Below, piece by piece: positions 17,991-26,808 of a stretch of 62,316 nucleotides of DNA. Position numbers and translations under genes: made by a program. Source of the stretch: JBHGAV01 sp041946685 (GTDB lineage Bacteria; Acidobacteriota; Terriglobia; Bryobacterales; Bryobacteraceae). The stretch lies in the NCBI GenBank assembly GCA_041946685.1, contig JBHGAV010000020.1, positions 1 to 62,316 of the forward strand, in the 5' to 3' direction. Within the stretch, counting starts at the first letter, position 1. The number at the start of each line of letters is the position of its first letter. The notes under the pieces were generated by a model. It was not told the origin of the DNA and searched no databases. It was given only the letters and a program-made list of their open reading frames with translations.

Positions 17991-19027
17991 TCCAGGCTCG
18001 CATTCGGAAGGCATTCTCTGGTGGTCTCACCCTGGACGTGGAGCTCCAGGCGGCGGGCGGCGTGACCGTGCTGTTCGGTCCCGGCGGAGCGGGAAAGACT
18101 GCCACGCTCGAGGCGCTGGCGGGCCTGATCAAGCCCGACCAGGGCCGTGTTCTGATCGGCGACCGCATCCTTTACGACAGCGGCGCCGGTGTGGATCTCC
18201 CGGCCAGGCTGCGGCCCTGCGCATACTTGCCAGGCGGTCTCGCGCTCTTCCCCCACATGACGCTGCGGGAGAATCTCGTCTTCGCGGCGGCAGCGAGGCG
18301 GCTGGCCAGGCTGGAACGGCACCGCAGGGTCAACGAGCTGATCGAACGGTTCGCTCTCCGGGGCGTCTCGGACAGGCGCCCTGCGCAGGTGTCCGGGGAG
18401 GAGAGGCTGCGATGCGCCGTCGCCCGGGCCCTGGTCGCGCAGCCGGACCTGCTGCTCGTCGACGGGCCGCTCCGGGCCGAGATGCACCCTCTGTTGCGGC
18501 GGGTGCGGGTGGAGTTCGACGTCGCCATGCTGGTGGCAACCAGCGAGCTCGAAGATTGCCTGGAGCTCGGCGACGAGATGCTGGTCTTTTCCGCTGGGCG
18601 CGTGATCCAGTCCGGCCGGCCCTGTGAGGTGATCGAGCGGCCCGAAACGGTGGAGGCCGCGCGCCTTCTGGGTAACTTCAACCTTCTGCCGGCCGAGATA
18701 TCCGCCCTCGATCCGGCGGGCAAGAGCAGCCGCGTCCGCCTGGGGGAAGCCGAACTGGCGGGGCCCTATTTCCCGGGACGCTTTCGGGGCGACCGCGTGA
18801 CGCTATGCGTCCGGCGGGACCAGTTGCTCGCCCTGCCCGCAACAGGCCGCCCGGGATCGCACCAGGTGGCTGCCCGGCTGCTTCACGTGGTCGAGAGGCC
18901 CGGAACCGTTTGCCTTCACTTCGACGGCGAGATCGTCGCCGAGCTCTCGCGCGCGGAGTTCGAGCAGCGCAAGCACGCCCGCGACTGGGTGGTGGAGTTT
19001 CCGCCTGCGTGCCTGCGCGCGCTTTGA
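17987..19027 (+). CDS. ModC-like ABC ATPase subunit with degenerate catalytic motifs
   Basis: This 346-residue protein has the ModC layout: an ABC domain (1-230) and a C-terminal TOBE/MOP-like domain (about 250-345). Walker A is intact (GPGGAGKT, near residue 31). The other motifs are not. The Q-loop reads AYLPGGLALFPHMT with no glutamine; the signature is VSGEERLR instead of LSGGQxQR; Walker B is LLLVDGPL with glycine where the catalytic glutamate should be; and the H-switch reads VATSELED without histidine. These four independent losses argue against a sequencing error. It may bind ATP without efficient hydrolysis, or act as a regulator. It is translationally coupled to the permease gene. 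Confidence 0.75.
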   Translation: MIQARIRKAFSGGLTLDVELQAAGGVTVLFGPGGAGKTATLEALAGLIKPDQGRVLIGDRILYDSGAGVDLPARLRPCAYLPGGLALFPHMTLRENLVFAAAARRLARLERHRRVNELIERFALRGVSDRRPAQVSGEERLRCAVARALVAQPDLLLVDGPLRAEMHPLLRRVRVEFDVAMLVATSELEDCLELGDEMLVFSAGRVIQSGRPCEVIERPETVEAARLLGNFNLLPAEISALDPAGKSSRVRLGEAELAGPYFPGRFRGDRVTLCVRRDQLLALPATGRPGSHQVAARLLHVVERPGTVCLHFDGEIVAELSRAEFEQRKHARDWVVEFPPACLRAL

Positions 19028-19033
19028 ATCCGC

Positions 19034-19039
19034 TAAGAT
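19034..19039 (+). promoter_or_regulatory. -10 box before the SMP-30 gene, probable leaderless start
   Basis: TAAGAT ends nine bases before the ATG at 19049. No Shine-Dalgarno sequence is present, only gagccacc. The gene may have its own short-leader transcript in addition to read-through from the transporter pair. Confidence 0.35.
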
Positions 19040-19048
19040 GGAGCCACC

Positions 19049-20056
19049 ATGCCCAAGAAGCTGCTTGTGTTCGCCCTGTGCCTGTCGGCCGCGCCACTGG
19101 CGGCCCAGCGCACCAGCAATTTTCCCGTCATCGGCCGCGTAATCCGCGAGGACCCGCGCATCGACAAGCTGATCCCGCCGGACGCCAGGATCGAGGTCCT
19201 GGCGAGCGGCTTCGAATGGTGCGAAGGTCCCCTCTGGGTCAAGGACGGCGGCTACCTGCTGTTCTCCGACATCCCACGCAACTCGATCATGAAATGGCAG
19301 GAGAAGCAGGGCGTCACCCTGTTCATGAAGCCCTCCGGCTACACGGGCATCGTGGACTATGGCCGCGAGCCGGGCAGCAACGGGCTGCTGCTCGATCCCA
19401 AGGGACGGCTGGTGATGTGCGAGCACGGCGACCGGCGCATCTCGCGCCTGGAGCCGGACGGCGGCAAGCGGACCCTGGCCGACAACTACATGGGCAAACG
19501 GTTCAACAGCCCGAATGACGGTGTCTTCCGGTCCAATGGGGATCTGTACTTCACGGATCCCGCCTTCGGGCTGCCGAAGCGCTTCGATGATCCCCGGCGC
19601 GAGCTCGACTTCTGCGGCGTGTACCTGCTCAGCGCGGACGGCAAAGTCACGCTGTTGACCAAGGAGCTCAGCCGGCCCAACGGCATCGCGCTTTCGCCGG
19701 ACGAAAAGACTCTGTATGTAGCCAACTGCGATATGGAGAGGCCCATCATCATGGCCTATCCGCTCAAGGCGGATGGCACGATCGGCGCGGGGCGTGTGTT
19801 CTACGACGCGTCCTTGAACCCCGAGAAACTGCGGGGGGTGCCCGACGGGATGAAGGTCGACAGGGAAGGCAGCCTGTTCGCCAGCGGGCCCGGCGGCATC
19901 CTGGTGATCGCGCCGGACGGCAAGCGCCTGGGGCGCATCACCTCCGGCCAGACGATGTCCAACTGCGCCTGGGGGGACGACGGCTCGATGCTTTACATCA
20001 CCAGCGACATGTATCTGGTCCGCATCAAGACCAGCACGCGGGGTATGGGCTGGTGA
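19049..20056 (+). CDS. SMP-30/gluconolactonase/LRE family protein, secreted
   Basis: A signal peptide (KLLVFALCLSAAPLAAQ) is followed by a six-bladed beta-propeller of the SMP-30/gluconolactonase family, 335 residues in total. Metal-site candidates are visible: E in FEWCEGPLW near residue 60, N in NSPNDGV near 152 and N/D in SRPNGIALSPDE near 208. Family members hydrolyse sugar lactones. As an exported protein it may work in periplasmic sugar oxidation together with enzymes like the Tat-exported oxidoreductase nearby, although the two are not in one operon. Confidence 0.9.
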   Translation: MPKKLLVFALCLSAAPLAAQRTSNFPVIGRVIREDPRIDKLIPPDARIEVLASGFEWCEGPLWVKDGGYLLFSDIPRNSIMKWQEKQGVTLFMKPSGYTGIVDYGREPGSNGLLLDPKGRLVMCEHGDRRISRLEPDGGKRTLADNYMGKRFNSPNDGVFRSNGDLYFTDPAFGLPKRFDDPRRELDFCGVYLLSADGKVTLLTKELSRPNGIALSPDEKTLYVANCDMERPIIMAYPLKADGTIGAGRVFYDASLNPEKLRGVPDGMKVDREGSLFASGPGGILVIAPDGKRLGRITSGQTMSNCAWGDDGSMLYITSDMYLVRIKTSTRGMGW

Positions 20057-20075
20057 GGGTCGTGCTCCGCGACCG

Positions 20076-20234
20076 TCACCGTTTGAGCAAGGCGAAGTAG
20101 ATCACGTAAACCCAACCGAGCAGGCCGTGAATGATGGCCCACACGATCGACTTGTTGACGGACCACGAGATCGCGATTGCCAGCGCGCTTCCAAACGTTA
20201 TCCCCGATTTTGCCGCTTCATGCTGAATCGCCAT
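20076..20234 (-). CDS. Small membrane protein, 52 residues
   Basis: A short frame reads MAIQHEAAKSG, then a small hydrophobic region with SALAIAISWSVNKS, then a clear membrane segment (WAIIHGLLGWVYVIYFALL) ending in K-R. AAGGAGG lies about 12 bases before the ATG at 20234; an in-frame ATG at 20246 directly abuts it and is less likely. The composition is that of a real small membrane protein with one or two helices. The function is unknown. It lies in the 235-base gap between the SMP-30 gene (convergent) and the downstream efflux operon, on the same strand as the operon. Confidence 0.7.
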   Translation of the reverse strand: MAIQHEAAKSGITFGSALAIAISWSVNKSIVWAIIHGLLGWVYVIYFALLKR

Positions 20235-20292
20235 GGAGAAACGCATCCTCCTTACCGTGTTGAATTGGCGGCGGTTCCCCTATTCTATGTCC

Positions 20293-21459
20293 TCAATCCA
20301 GCCTCTTGTGGAAGCGCAGGACGCTTCCGGTGAGGATGGCCAGGCCAAAGATCAGTAGCGCCAGCATCTGCGGCCAGAGGGTCGAAATGCCGGAGCCCTT
20401 CAGGAAGATCCCGCGCACGATCTCGATGAAGTAGCGCACCGGGTTCAGGTAGGTCAGATACTGCACCACGTCCGGCATGTTCCGGATGGGGAAGGTGAAT
20501 CCGCTCAGCATGAAGGCCGGGTTGAAGAAGAAGAACGAAGACATCATGGCCTGCTGCTGCGTCCGGCAGATCGTCGAGATGAACAGCCCTACGCCCAGCG
20601 TGGTCATCAGAAAGAGCACCGACGCGAATAGCAGCAGCAAAACGCTTCCCCGCAGCGGGATGCGGAACACCAGCATGGCCACGCCGGTAACCAGCAGGAC
20701 ATCCAACAAGCCGACGAGGGCGAACGGCAGCGTCTTGCCCAGGATCAGCTCCAGCGGCCGGATGGGGGTCACCATCAACTGCTCCATCGTGCCGATCTCC
20801 TTCTCGCGCACGATTCCCATGGCGGTCATCATGAGCGTGATCAGGGTGATGATGTTGACCACCACCCCCGGCACGAAGTAGTTCCGGCTGCGCAAATCGG
20901 GATTGAACCACACCCGGCTGCGGAAGGTCAGCACGGGCACTTCCAGGTTGACCGGACCCCCGGCGGCCACGGTGCGTCCCACCAGGCGCTGGGTCATCTG
21001 GGCGGCCATGACCTTGCCGCCATAGGCCGAAACCAGCGCGCCCGCCTGGCTGGCCGCGATCGAGGCCGTGTTGGAATTGGTCCCGTCCACCAGGATCTGC
21101 ACCTGTGCGGTCCGCCCCCTCTGGATATCACGCCCGAAACCCGGCAGAACCCGCACGGCCAGTTGCACCCGGCCGTGGTCCAGCAATTGCTGAAGCTCGC
21201 CGTCGCTGGCGGGAGTCGCCACCACCCGGAAATGCCGCGAGCCCTGAAACCCGGCCAGCAGTTCGCGGCTCTGGGGAGTCCGGTCCTGGTCCATCCAGGC
21301 GATCCTGCTGTTTTCCACGTCCAGGTTCACGGCGTACCCGAAAATCAGCAACTGGAGGATCGGAGGACCGAGCAACATGCCGCGCATTCGGGGCTCGCGC
21401 AACACCTGCCGGAATTCCTTGCGGAGGATTTCGTAGATTCTTCTCCACGCGCCGGTCAC
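20293..21459 (-). CDS. ABC-2 type permease (YbhR/YhhJ-like), last gene of efflux operon
   Basis: The permease has about 388 residues: one N-terminal membrane helix (MRGMLLGPPILQLLIFGYA), a long periplasmic part, then five helices including an amphipathic coupling region with VREKEIGTMEQLMVTPIR, typical of the YhhJ/YbhR/YbhS class. The GTG at 21459 overlaps the preceding stop (GTGA), which fixes the start; the frame is open further upstream but only over the end of the neighbour. It is paired with the other ABC-2 permease to form a heterodimeric channel. Confidence 0.9.
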   Translation of the reverse strand: MTGAWRRIYEILRKEFRQVLREPRMRGMLLGPPILQLLIFGYAVNLDVENSRIAWMDQDRTPQSRELLAGFQGSRHFRVVATPASDGELQQLLDHGRVQLAVRVLPGFGRDIQRGRTAQVQILVDGTNSNTASIAASQAGALVSAYGGKVMAAQMTQRLVGRTVAAGGPVNLEVPVLTFRSRVWFNPDLRSRNYFVPGVVVNIITLITLMMTAMGIVREKEIGTMEQLMVTPIRPLELILGKTLPFALVGLLDVLLVTGVAMLVFRIPLRGSVLLLLFASVLFLMTTLGVGLFISTICRTQQQAMMSSFFFFNPAFMLSGFTFPIRNMPDVVQYLTYLNPVRYFIEIVRGIFLKGSGISTLWPQMLALLIFGLAILTGSVLRFHKRLD

Positions 21460-22601
21460 GCCATCTTCCTCCTTAGCCTCCGGGTCGCGCCCACAAACAG
21501 AAGGAGGGCGTACACCACCAGCAGGGCGATTTCGAGCCACAACACGTGCGCGTCAACTCCTTTGAGGAACAGCCCCTTCAGAATCGTGATGAAGTAACGG
21601 GACGGAAAGAAGTAACTCACCGCCTGGATCACCACCGGCATGTTCTCAATCGCAAACACGAAACCCGACAACAGGAACGCCGGCAAAAACGAGGTCAACA
21701 TGCCGAGCTGGTACGCCATCAACTGGTTCCGCGTCAGGGTCGACAGGAAGATCCCCCAGAACAGCACGCCGATCAGAAAGATGCAGCAGGTGACGAGCAC
21801 CAGCAGCGGGTTGCCCCTGAGCGGCACCTTGAACAGCAGCACGCCGACGCCGACCGTGATCAGCGCGTCGGCAAGACCCAGCACGAAGTAGGCGGCCATC
21901 TTGCCGAGCACGATCTCGTGCGCGCGCACCGGCGTCGACAGAAGCTGCTCCATCGAGCCGTTCTCCCACTCCCGGGCGATGGTCAGCGAGGTCAGCATGG
22001 CGGCGATGATCATCATGATCACCGAGATCAGCCCCGGCACGATGTAGTTCCGGCTCTGAAGCTGGCTGTTGTACCAGACCCTCAACTGCACGTCGATGGG
22101 CGGGTCCAGCCGCCCCCCTCCCTTGCGCGTGAGCGCCTGGGAGCGAAGCTCGAAGGCGTAGGCGCGGCTGAGCGCCTCGGCGTATCCCAGGGCGATGGAA
22201 GCCGTGTTGGAGTCGCTGCCGTCCAGCAGCAACTGCACGTCCGCTTCCTTCGAAGCGAGCAGGTTGCGTGAGTAGTCCCGGGGGATGACCACGGCCAGCA
22301 GGCAGCGGCTGCGGTCGATCATCCGCTCGATGGAGCCGTACTCGTCCGCAACGCCGACAATCTGGAAATAGCGCGAACCCGAGAACCGGGAGATCAGCTC
22401 GCGGCTCTGGGGGCTGCCATCCTGATCGTAGACGACGGTCTGGATGCGGTCGACGTCGAGCGTGAGCGCATAGCCGAACAGGACCAGCATCAAAACGGGG
22501 ACCGCGAGCGCCATGATGAGGCTCCGGGGATCCCGCAGGATGTGAAGCCCTTCCTTGCGGGCCATGGCCGCCGTCCTGGCCAGCGATTGCCGGAATCTCA
22601 T
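21456..22601 (-). CDS. ABC-2 type permease (YbhS-like)
   Basis: This 381-residue permease is closely related in layout to the following gene: an N-terminal helix (SLIMALAVPVLMLVLFGYAL), a large periplasmic domain, and five C-terminal helices with IAREWENGSMEQLLSTPVR in the coupling region. The ATG at 22601 overlaps the stop of the ATPase gene (ATGA). Together the two permeases and two ATPases form an exporter like E. coli YbhFSR, which is linked to drug and ion export. Confidence 0.9.
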   Translation of the reverse strand: MRFRQSLARTAAMARKEGLHILRDPRSLIMALAVPVLMLVLFGYALTLDVDRIQTVVYDQDGSPQSRELISRFSGSRYFQIVGVADEYGSIERMIDRSRCLLAVVIPRDYSRNLLASKEADVQLLLDGSDSNTASIALGYAEALSRAYAFELRSQALTRKGGGRLDPPIDVQLRVWYNSQLQSRNYIVPGLISVIMMIIAAMLTSLTIAREWENGSMEQLLSTPVRAHEIVLGKMAAYFVLGLADALITVGVGVLLFKVPLRGNPLLVLVTCCIFLIGVLFWGIFLSTLTRNQLMAYQLGMLTSFLPAFLLSGFVFAIENMPVVIQAVSYFFPSRYFITILKGLFLKGVDAHVLWLEIALLVVYALLLFVGATRRLRRKMA

Positions 22602-23347
22602 GAGTTGCCGCGCTCCTCCGCCTCGATCATGGAGACGAACACCTCCTCCATGGACGGTTTCTTTGCCGCCTGCCGCAAGGCCGCCGGAGCGTCGAGCGCG
22701 ATGATCCTGCCCCCGTGCATCAGCGCCACCCGGTGGCAGTACTCGGCCTCCTCCATGTAGTGGGTGGTGACGAAGACCGTATGTCCCTTCCCGGCGAGCT
22801 GGTAGATCAGGTCCCAGAACTCGCGGCGGGCGATGGGGTCCACTCCGGAGGTAGGCTCGTCCAGGAACAGGATCGGCGGCTCGTGCAGGATGGCGCAGCC
22901 CAGGGCCAGCCGCTGCTTCCAGCCCCCCGCCAGCAGGCGCGTCATGGTGTCGCGCCGGTCCGCCAGGCCCGCCATGCGCAGCACGAACTCCTCCCGTTCC
23001 TGCCGGCGGTCCTCCGGGACTCCATAGACGCCGCCGTAAAAGTCCAGGTTCTCGCCCACCGTAAGGTCGTCGTAGAGCGAGAACTTCTGCGACATGTAGC
23101 CGATGTTCTGCCGCACCGACTCCGGCTCCCGCGACACGTCAATGCCTCCCACCCGGGCCAGGCCCGAGGTGGGCCGGAGCAGGCCGCACAGGATGCGGAT
23201 GGCGGTGGACTTGCCGGCCCCGTTCGGCCCCAGAAAACCGAAGATCTCGCCGCGGGCCACCCGCAGCGAGATGTGGTCGACGGCGGTGAAGTCGCCGAAT
23301 TTCTTCACCAGGTTCTCGACCTCCACGGCCCACCCGCCCGGCGTCAT
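22598..23347 (-). CDS. ABC transporter ATPase, second of two
   Basis: This 249-residue ABC domain has Walker A GPNGAGKST near residue 39, a Q-loop with MSQKFSLYDDLTV, the signature LLAGGWKQRLALG (alanine for the usual serine in LSGG), Walker B ILFLDEPTSGVD and the switch histidine in VTTHYMEEAE. It corresponds to the C-terminal half of the fused ATPase YbhF. It is coupled by four-base overlaps to the ATPase gene before it and the permease gene after it. Confidence 0.92.
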   Translation of the reverse strand: MTPGGWAVEVENLVKKFGDFTAVDHISLRVARGEIFGFLGPNGAGKSTAIRILCGLLRPTSGLARVGGIDVSREPESVRQNIGYMSQKFSLYDDLTVGENLDFYGGVYGVPEDRRQEREEFVLRMAGLADRRDTMTRLLAGGWKQRLALGCAILHEPPILFLDEPTSGVDPIARREFWDLIYQLAGKGHTVFVTTHYMEEAEYCHRVALMHGGRIIALDAPAALRQAAKKPSMEEVFVSMIEAEERGNS

Positions 23348-24282
23348 GCGGCCTCCCGCGAAGCCTTGCGGATCAGCAGGATGAACACGTCTTCGAGGGA
23401 AGGCGTCACCTCGCCGACCTCCGCCGGTCCCAACCCTTTGGCAGCCAGCTCCGACTCGAGTTCCCGCGGGTCACCGCCGGGGACAAGAAACAGGTGCAGG
23501 TCCGCGCCGAAGGGTTCCACGCTGGCAACGCTCTCCATCTCCTCCAGATGGGCCTTTGCGGCGCGCGGGTCGGGGCAACGGAGCCTGTAACACCTCTCTT
23601 CGGTTCCACTGCGGAAGGCGGCGGGTGTGTCGCAGCGGATCAGCCGGCCGCGGTGCATCAGTCCCACCCGGTCGCAGCGCTCGGCTTCGTCCAGGTAGGC
23701 GGTGGTCAGGAAGACGGTCATCCCTTCCTCGACGAGCTGGTAGAGAATCTGCCAGAAGTCCCGGCGGGAGACCGGATCGACGCCGTTGGTCGGCTCGTCC
23801 AGAAACAGGACACGAGGCTTGTGCAGCAGGGTGCACATCAGGGCGAGCTTCTGCTTCATGCCGCCCGACAGGCGGCCCGCCGGGCGCGCGCGGAAGGGAT
23901 CCATGCGCGTCATGCGCAGGAGGCGCGGCAACAACTCCTCCCGCTCCCGGCGCGAGATGCCGAACAGGTCGGCATAGAAGTACATGTTCTCGTCCACGGT
24001 CAGGTCCGGGTAGAGGCCGAAGCGCTGGGCCATGTAACCGATGTTGTCCTTGACCTGCTCGGTCTCGCGGCTGGCGTCGTGCCCGGCGACCATCGCCTGA
24101 CCCTCGGCCGGGTCGATCAGGCCGGACAGCAGGCGCAGGGTTGTGGTCTTGCCGGCGCCGTCCGGCCCCACCAGACCGAAGATCTCGCCGGGCGCGACTT
24201 CCAGGTTGAGGCGATCCACCGCCGTCAGCGGCCCGAAGCGCCGCGTGAGGTTCCGCGCCTGGATGATGGGGGCCCCCGTCAC
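23344..24282 (-). CDS. ABC transporter ATPase, first of two
   Basis: The protein has 312 residues with Walker A GPDGAGKTT near residue 39, Q-loop MAQRFGLYPDLTV, signature LSGGMKQKL, Walker B VLFLDEPTNGVD, and an extra C-terminal domain of about 70 residues after the ABC core. It matches the N-terminal half of E. coli YbhF. In E. coli both halves are one protein; here they are separate genes with a four-base overlap, so the active unit is presumably a heterodimer. It starts with GTG overlapping the HlyD stop. Confidence 0.92.
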   Translation of the reverse strand: MTGAPIIQARNLTRRFGPLTAVDRLNLEVAPGEIFGLVGPDGAGKTTTLRLLSGLIDPAEGQAMVAGHDASRETEQVKDNIGYMAQRFGLYPDLTVDENMYFYADLFGISRREREELLPRLLRMTRMDPFRARPAGRLSGGMKQKLALMCTLLHKPRVLFLDEPTNGVDPVSRRDFWQILYQLVEEGMTVFLTTAYLDEAERCDRVGLMHRGRLIRCDTPAAFRSGTEERCYRLRCPDPRAAKAHLEEMESVASVEPFGADLHLFLVPGGDPRELESELAAKGLGPAEVGEVTPSLEDVFILLIRKASREAA

Positions 24283-25466
24283 TTGCTCTCCCCGCCGGTG
24301 AGCATGACCTCCGCATCCGCGGGCATGTTGAGCTTGAGTTCACGCTGCGGGTTCGGGAGATCCACCTTGATGCGATAAACCAATTTCACGCGCTCCTCAG
24401 GGGTCTGAATCTGCTTGGGCGTGAACTCGGCCTCCGAGGCAATGAACGAGATGCGGCCCATGTAGGTTTTTCCGGGGAAGGAGTCGGTGGTGACCCGCAC
24501 CTGTTGGCCGAGTCTCACCTGCCCCAATTGGGTCTCCGGCACGTAACCGCGAAGCCAGGGATGGTCGAGGTCGCCGAGAGTGACGACGGTGGCGCCGGCC
24601 GCGACGGTCTCGCCCGGCTCGGCGGATTTCACCAGCACGACCCCATCGATCGGGGAAACGATCTCGGTATCACCGAGCTGGGATTCGATCACGGCGAGCT
24701 GAGCGCGGTTGCGCTCGATCTCGGCCCGGCGCGCTTCGACCTCCTGCTCGCGCCGCTTGACCTCCAGGCGCGAGGCTTCGGCCAGCGCGACCGCCGCCTT
24801 GGCGCGCTCGGTCTGGGCGCGGGCGGCGTCGATGGTCTCGCGGCGCGGCCCCTCGACCACCAGCGCCAGCCGCTGCTCCGCCTGCTTCAGGGCGGCCGAT
24901 GTCCGCTCGTACTGAGTGCGGAACTGGTCATACTGTGCGGTCGAGATGTCGTCGTTCTTGTAGAGGATCTGGGCGCGCTGCCAATCGCTTGCGGCGCGAG
25001 TCTGCTCGGTGCGGGCGGCATCGGCGGCTGCGCGCGCTTCCTGGATTTCCTGCGAGCGCGAGCCGGCCACGAGTTCCTGGAGCCGCGCCTCGGCCTGTTG
25101 CCACTCGGCCCTGCTAGCGGCGATGTTCGCCTCAACGGCGGCGCGCTGGTACTCGATCGAAGTCTTCAATTGCGTCAACTGCGATTCGGCGGCGGCGATG
25201 GCGGCACGCTGCGCGTCGCGCTGGCTCAGCAATTGCTGGCTGTCCAGCCTGGCCAGGAGCATGCCCTTGGTGACCGCGTCGCCTTCCTTGACCGTGAGTT
25301 CCAGCAGCCGGCCGGCGGTCTTGAAGGAGATCTTCACCTCCGTCAGCTCAATGTTGCCCGAGAACGCCAGCGTGGCTTCGCCGTTTCCATTCCAGCGCCG
25401 GGCCAGGTACCAGAGGCCGGCTCCCGCCAGGGCCACAATCACGATAACCGGGATGATTCGCTTCAT
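24279..25466 (-). CDS. HlyD/YbhG-like membrane fusion protein
   Basis: This 395-residue periplasmic adaptor is anchored by one N-terminal helix (IIPVIVIVALAGAGLWYLA). A barrel-sandwich half (EVKISFKTAGRLLELTVKEG) is followed by a long alpha-hairpin from about 75 to 270 rich in A, E, Q and R, the second half of the sandwich (IVSPIDGVVLVKS), and a beta-barrel domain. It bridges the ABC pump to TolC. The ATG at 25466 begins the helix; the frame is open further but without homology. It follows the TolC gene by 11 bases. Confidence 0.92.
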   Translation of the reverse strand: MKRIIPVIVIVALAGAGLWYLARRWNGNGEATLAFSGNIELTEVKISFKTAGRLLELTVKEGDAVTKGMLLARLDSQQLLSQRDAQRAAIAAAESQLTQLKTSIEYQRAAVEANIAASRAEWQQAEARLQELVAGSRSQEIQEARAAADAARTEQTRAASDWQRAQILYKNDDISTAQYDQFRTQYERTSAALKQAEQRLALVVEGPRRETIDAARAQTERAKAAVALAEASRLEVKRREQEVEARRAEIERNRAQLAVIESQLGDTEIVSPIDGVVLVKSAEPGETVAAGATVVTLGDLDHPWLRGYVPETQLGQVRLGQQVRVTTDSFPGKTYMGRISFIASEAEFTPKQIQTPEERVKLVYRIKVDLPNPQRELKLNMPADAEVMLTGGESK

Positions 25467-25477
25467 TCGGTAGCTCC

Positions 25478-26803
25478 TTAGTCGACCATTTGCCGGATGG
25501 TGCCGGTGGCCTGCCAGAGATCCAGGCACGCGCGATTCATCAAAAACCGCGCCGCGATGTGGTTGTCGCGGGCGCGGGCCAGCCGCGTCTGGGCGTCGGT
25601 GACCTCGACGCTGCTGGTGACGCCGGCCTTGTAGCGCCGCTCGGCCTGCTCCACTTCGGCCTCGGCCTGCGCCAGGCCTTCGGCTGCAACGCTGACCTGC
25701 TCGCGGGCGCTGGCCAGGTCGTCCAAGGCCAGCCTCACCTCCAGGTCGATCTGCCGCCTCAGGTCGGCTGTGCGCAGGCGTTCCTGCTCGTACTGCGTCC
25801 GGCTCTCGCTGCGGCGGGCGTCACGGCGGCCGCCGTCGAAGACCGGCACCCGTACCGAGAGGCCGTAGGTGCGCGTCGGGAGGGTGTGGCTGGGACCGTT
25901 GCCGATGGTGCCATAGTCAGCGAAGCCCGCCACCGAGGGCAACCGCTCCAGTTTCACGCCGCTGTAGGCGAGCCGTGCGGCCTCCTCCCGTTTCTGTTGC
26001 GCCTGCCAGTCGGAGCGTGTCCGGAGTGCCACATCCACGGCCTGGTCCGGCGTGGCATCTTGCGGCGGCTTCAAGTCCAGGCTGCCGGTGAGGCGCAGCG
26101 GCGTGGTCAAGGGGAGGCCGATCGTGCGCAGCAATTCCAGTTGCGCCTGCCGCAGGTCGTTTTGGGCGAGCAGAAGTTGCTGGCGCGCTTGTGAGAGCTG
26201 GACCTTGGCGCGCGTGACTTCGATCCCCGTTCCCGTTCCGGCGGTCTTCTGATTCGTCGCGAGATCGACCAGCGAATGCGCCAGTGTCACGTCCGCCTCC
26301 GTGGAGGTCACCCGTGCCGCCGCCCGGACCGCCGCCAGATATTGCAGGGCCACGAGCCGCGCCACCTGGTCGCGAGCGGCGTCGCTCTCGCTGCCGGCCA
26401 CCTGTACTGCGACCCTCGAAGACTGAAGCCTGCGGATGGCTCCGAAGTCGAAGATCGTCTGCGTGGCGCTGGCGCGGGCATCCAAGACGCTGAACGGGCC
26501 GGCCAGTTCGGGAAAGGTGAATCCCGGGATCGGCACCGCGATCTTGATGCCGAAGGCGGCGAGGTTGCGGGTCTGGTTTTGCTCGGTCAGCGAGGCGTCC
26601 ACGTTGGGCAACAGGGCCGCACGGGCTTGGAGAGCCCTGGACTCGGCCAACCGGACCGCCTCCTGGGCCAGCCGCACCCGCGTGTCGCCATCCGGGGCGA
26701 GCGCCATATCGATGGCCTGTTTCAGGCTGAGCTCCAGAGGCGCCCCGGATTGAGCCGTCAGCAGAAGTGGCAGCAAGAGAAGAGAGAAAAGCGACTTGAC
26801 CAT
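25478..26803 (-). CDS. TolC family outer-membrane efflux protein
   Basis: This 441-residue protein has a signal peptide (SLFSLLLLPLLLTAQ) and two OEP repeats with long coiled-coil segments. The motifs LELSLKQAIDMAL at the mature N-terminus, SLRVPVFDGGRR in the strand region and AERRYKAGVTSSVEVTDAQ near the C-terminus are typical of TolC channels. E. coli cecR-ybhGFSR has no TolC gene in the operon, so this operon encodes the full tripartite exporter. The ATG at 26803 lies five bases after the regulator stop, with GGAG inside the regulator's end. The frame is open further upstream but only as a shadow of the regulator. Confidence 0.92.
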   Translation of the reverse strand: MVKSLFSLLLLPLLLTAQSGAPLELSLKQAIDMALAPDGDTRVRLAQEAVRLAESRALQARAALLPNVDASLTEQNQTRNLAAFGIKIAVPIPGFTFPELAGPFSVLDARASATQTIFDFGAIRRLQSSRVAVQVAGSESDAARDQVARLVALQYLAAVRAAARVTSTEADVTLAHSLVDLATNQKTAGTGTGIEVTRAKVQLSQARQQLLLAQNDLRQAQLELLRTIGLPLTTPLRLTGSLDLKPPQDATPDQAVDVALRTRSDWQAQQKREEAARLAYSGVKLERLPSVAGFADYGTIGNGPSHTLPTRTYGLSVRVPVFDGGRRDARRSESRTQYEQERLRTADLRRQIDLEVRLALDDLASAREQVSVAAEGLAQAEAEVEQAERRYKAGVTSSVEVTDAQTRLARARDNHIAARFLMNRACLDLWQATGTIRQMVD

Positions 26804-26808
26804 AATTG

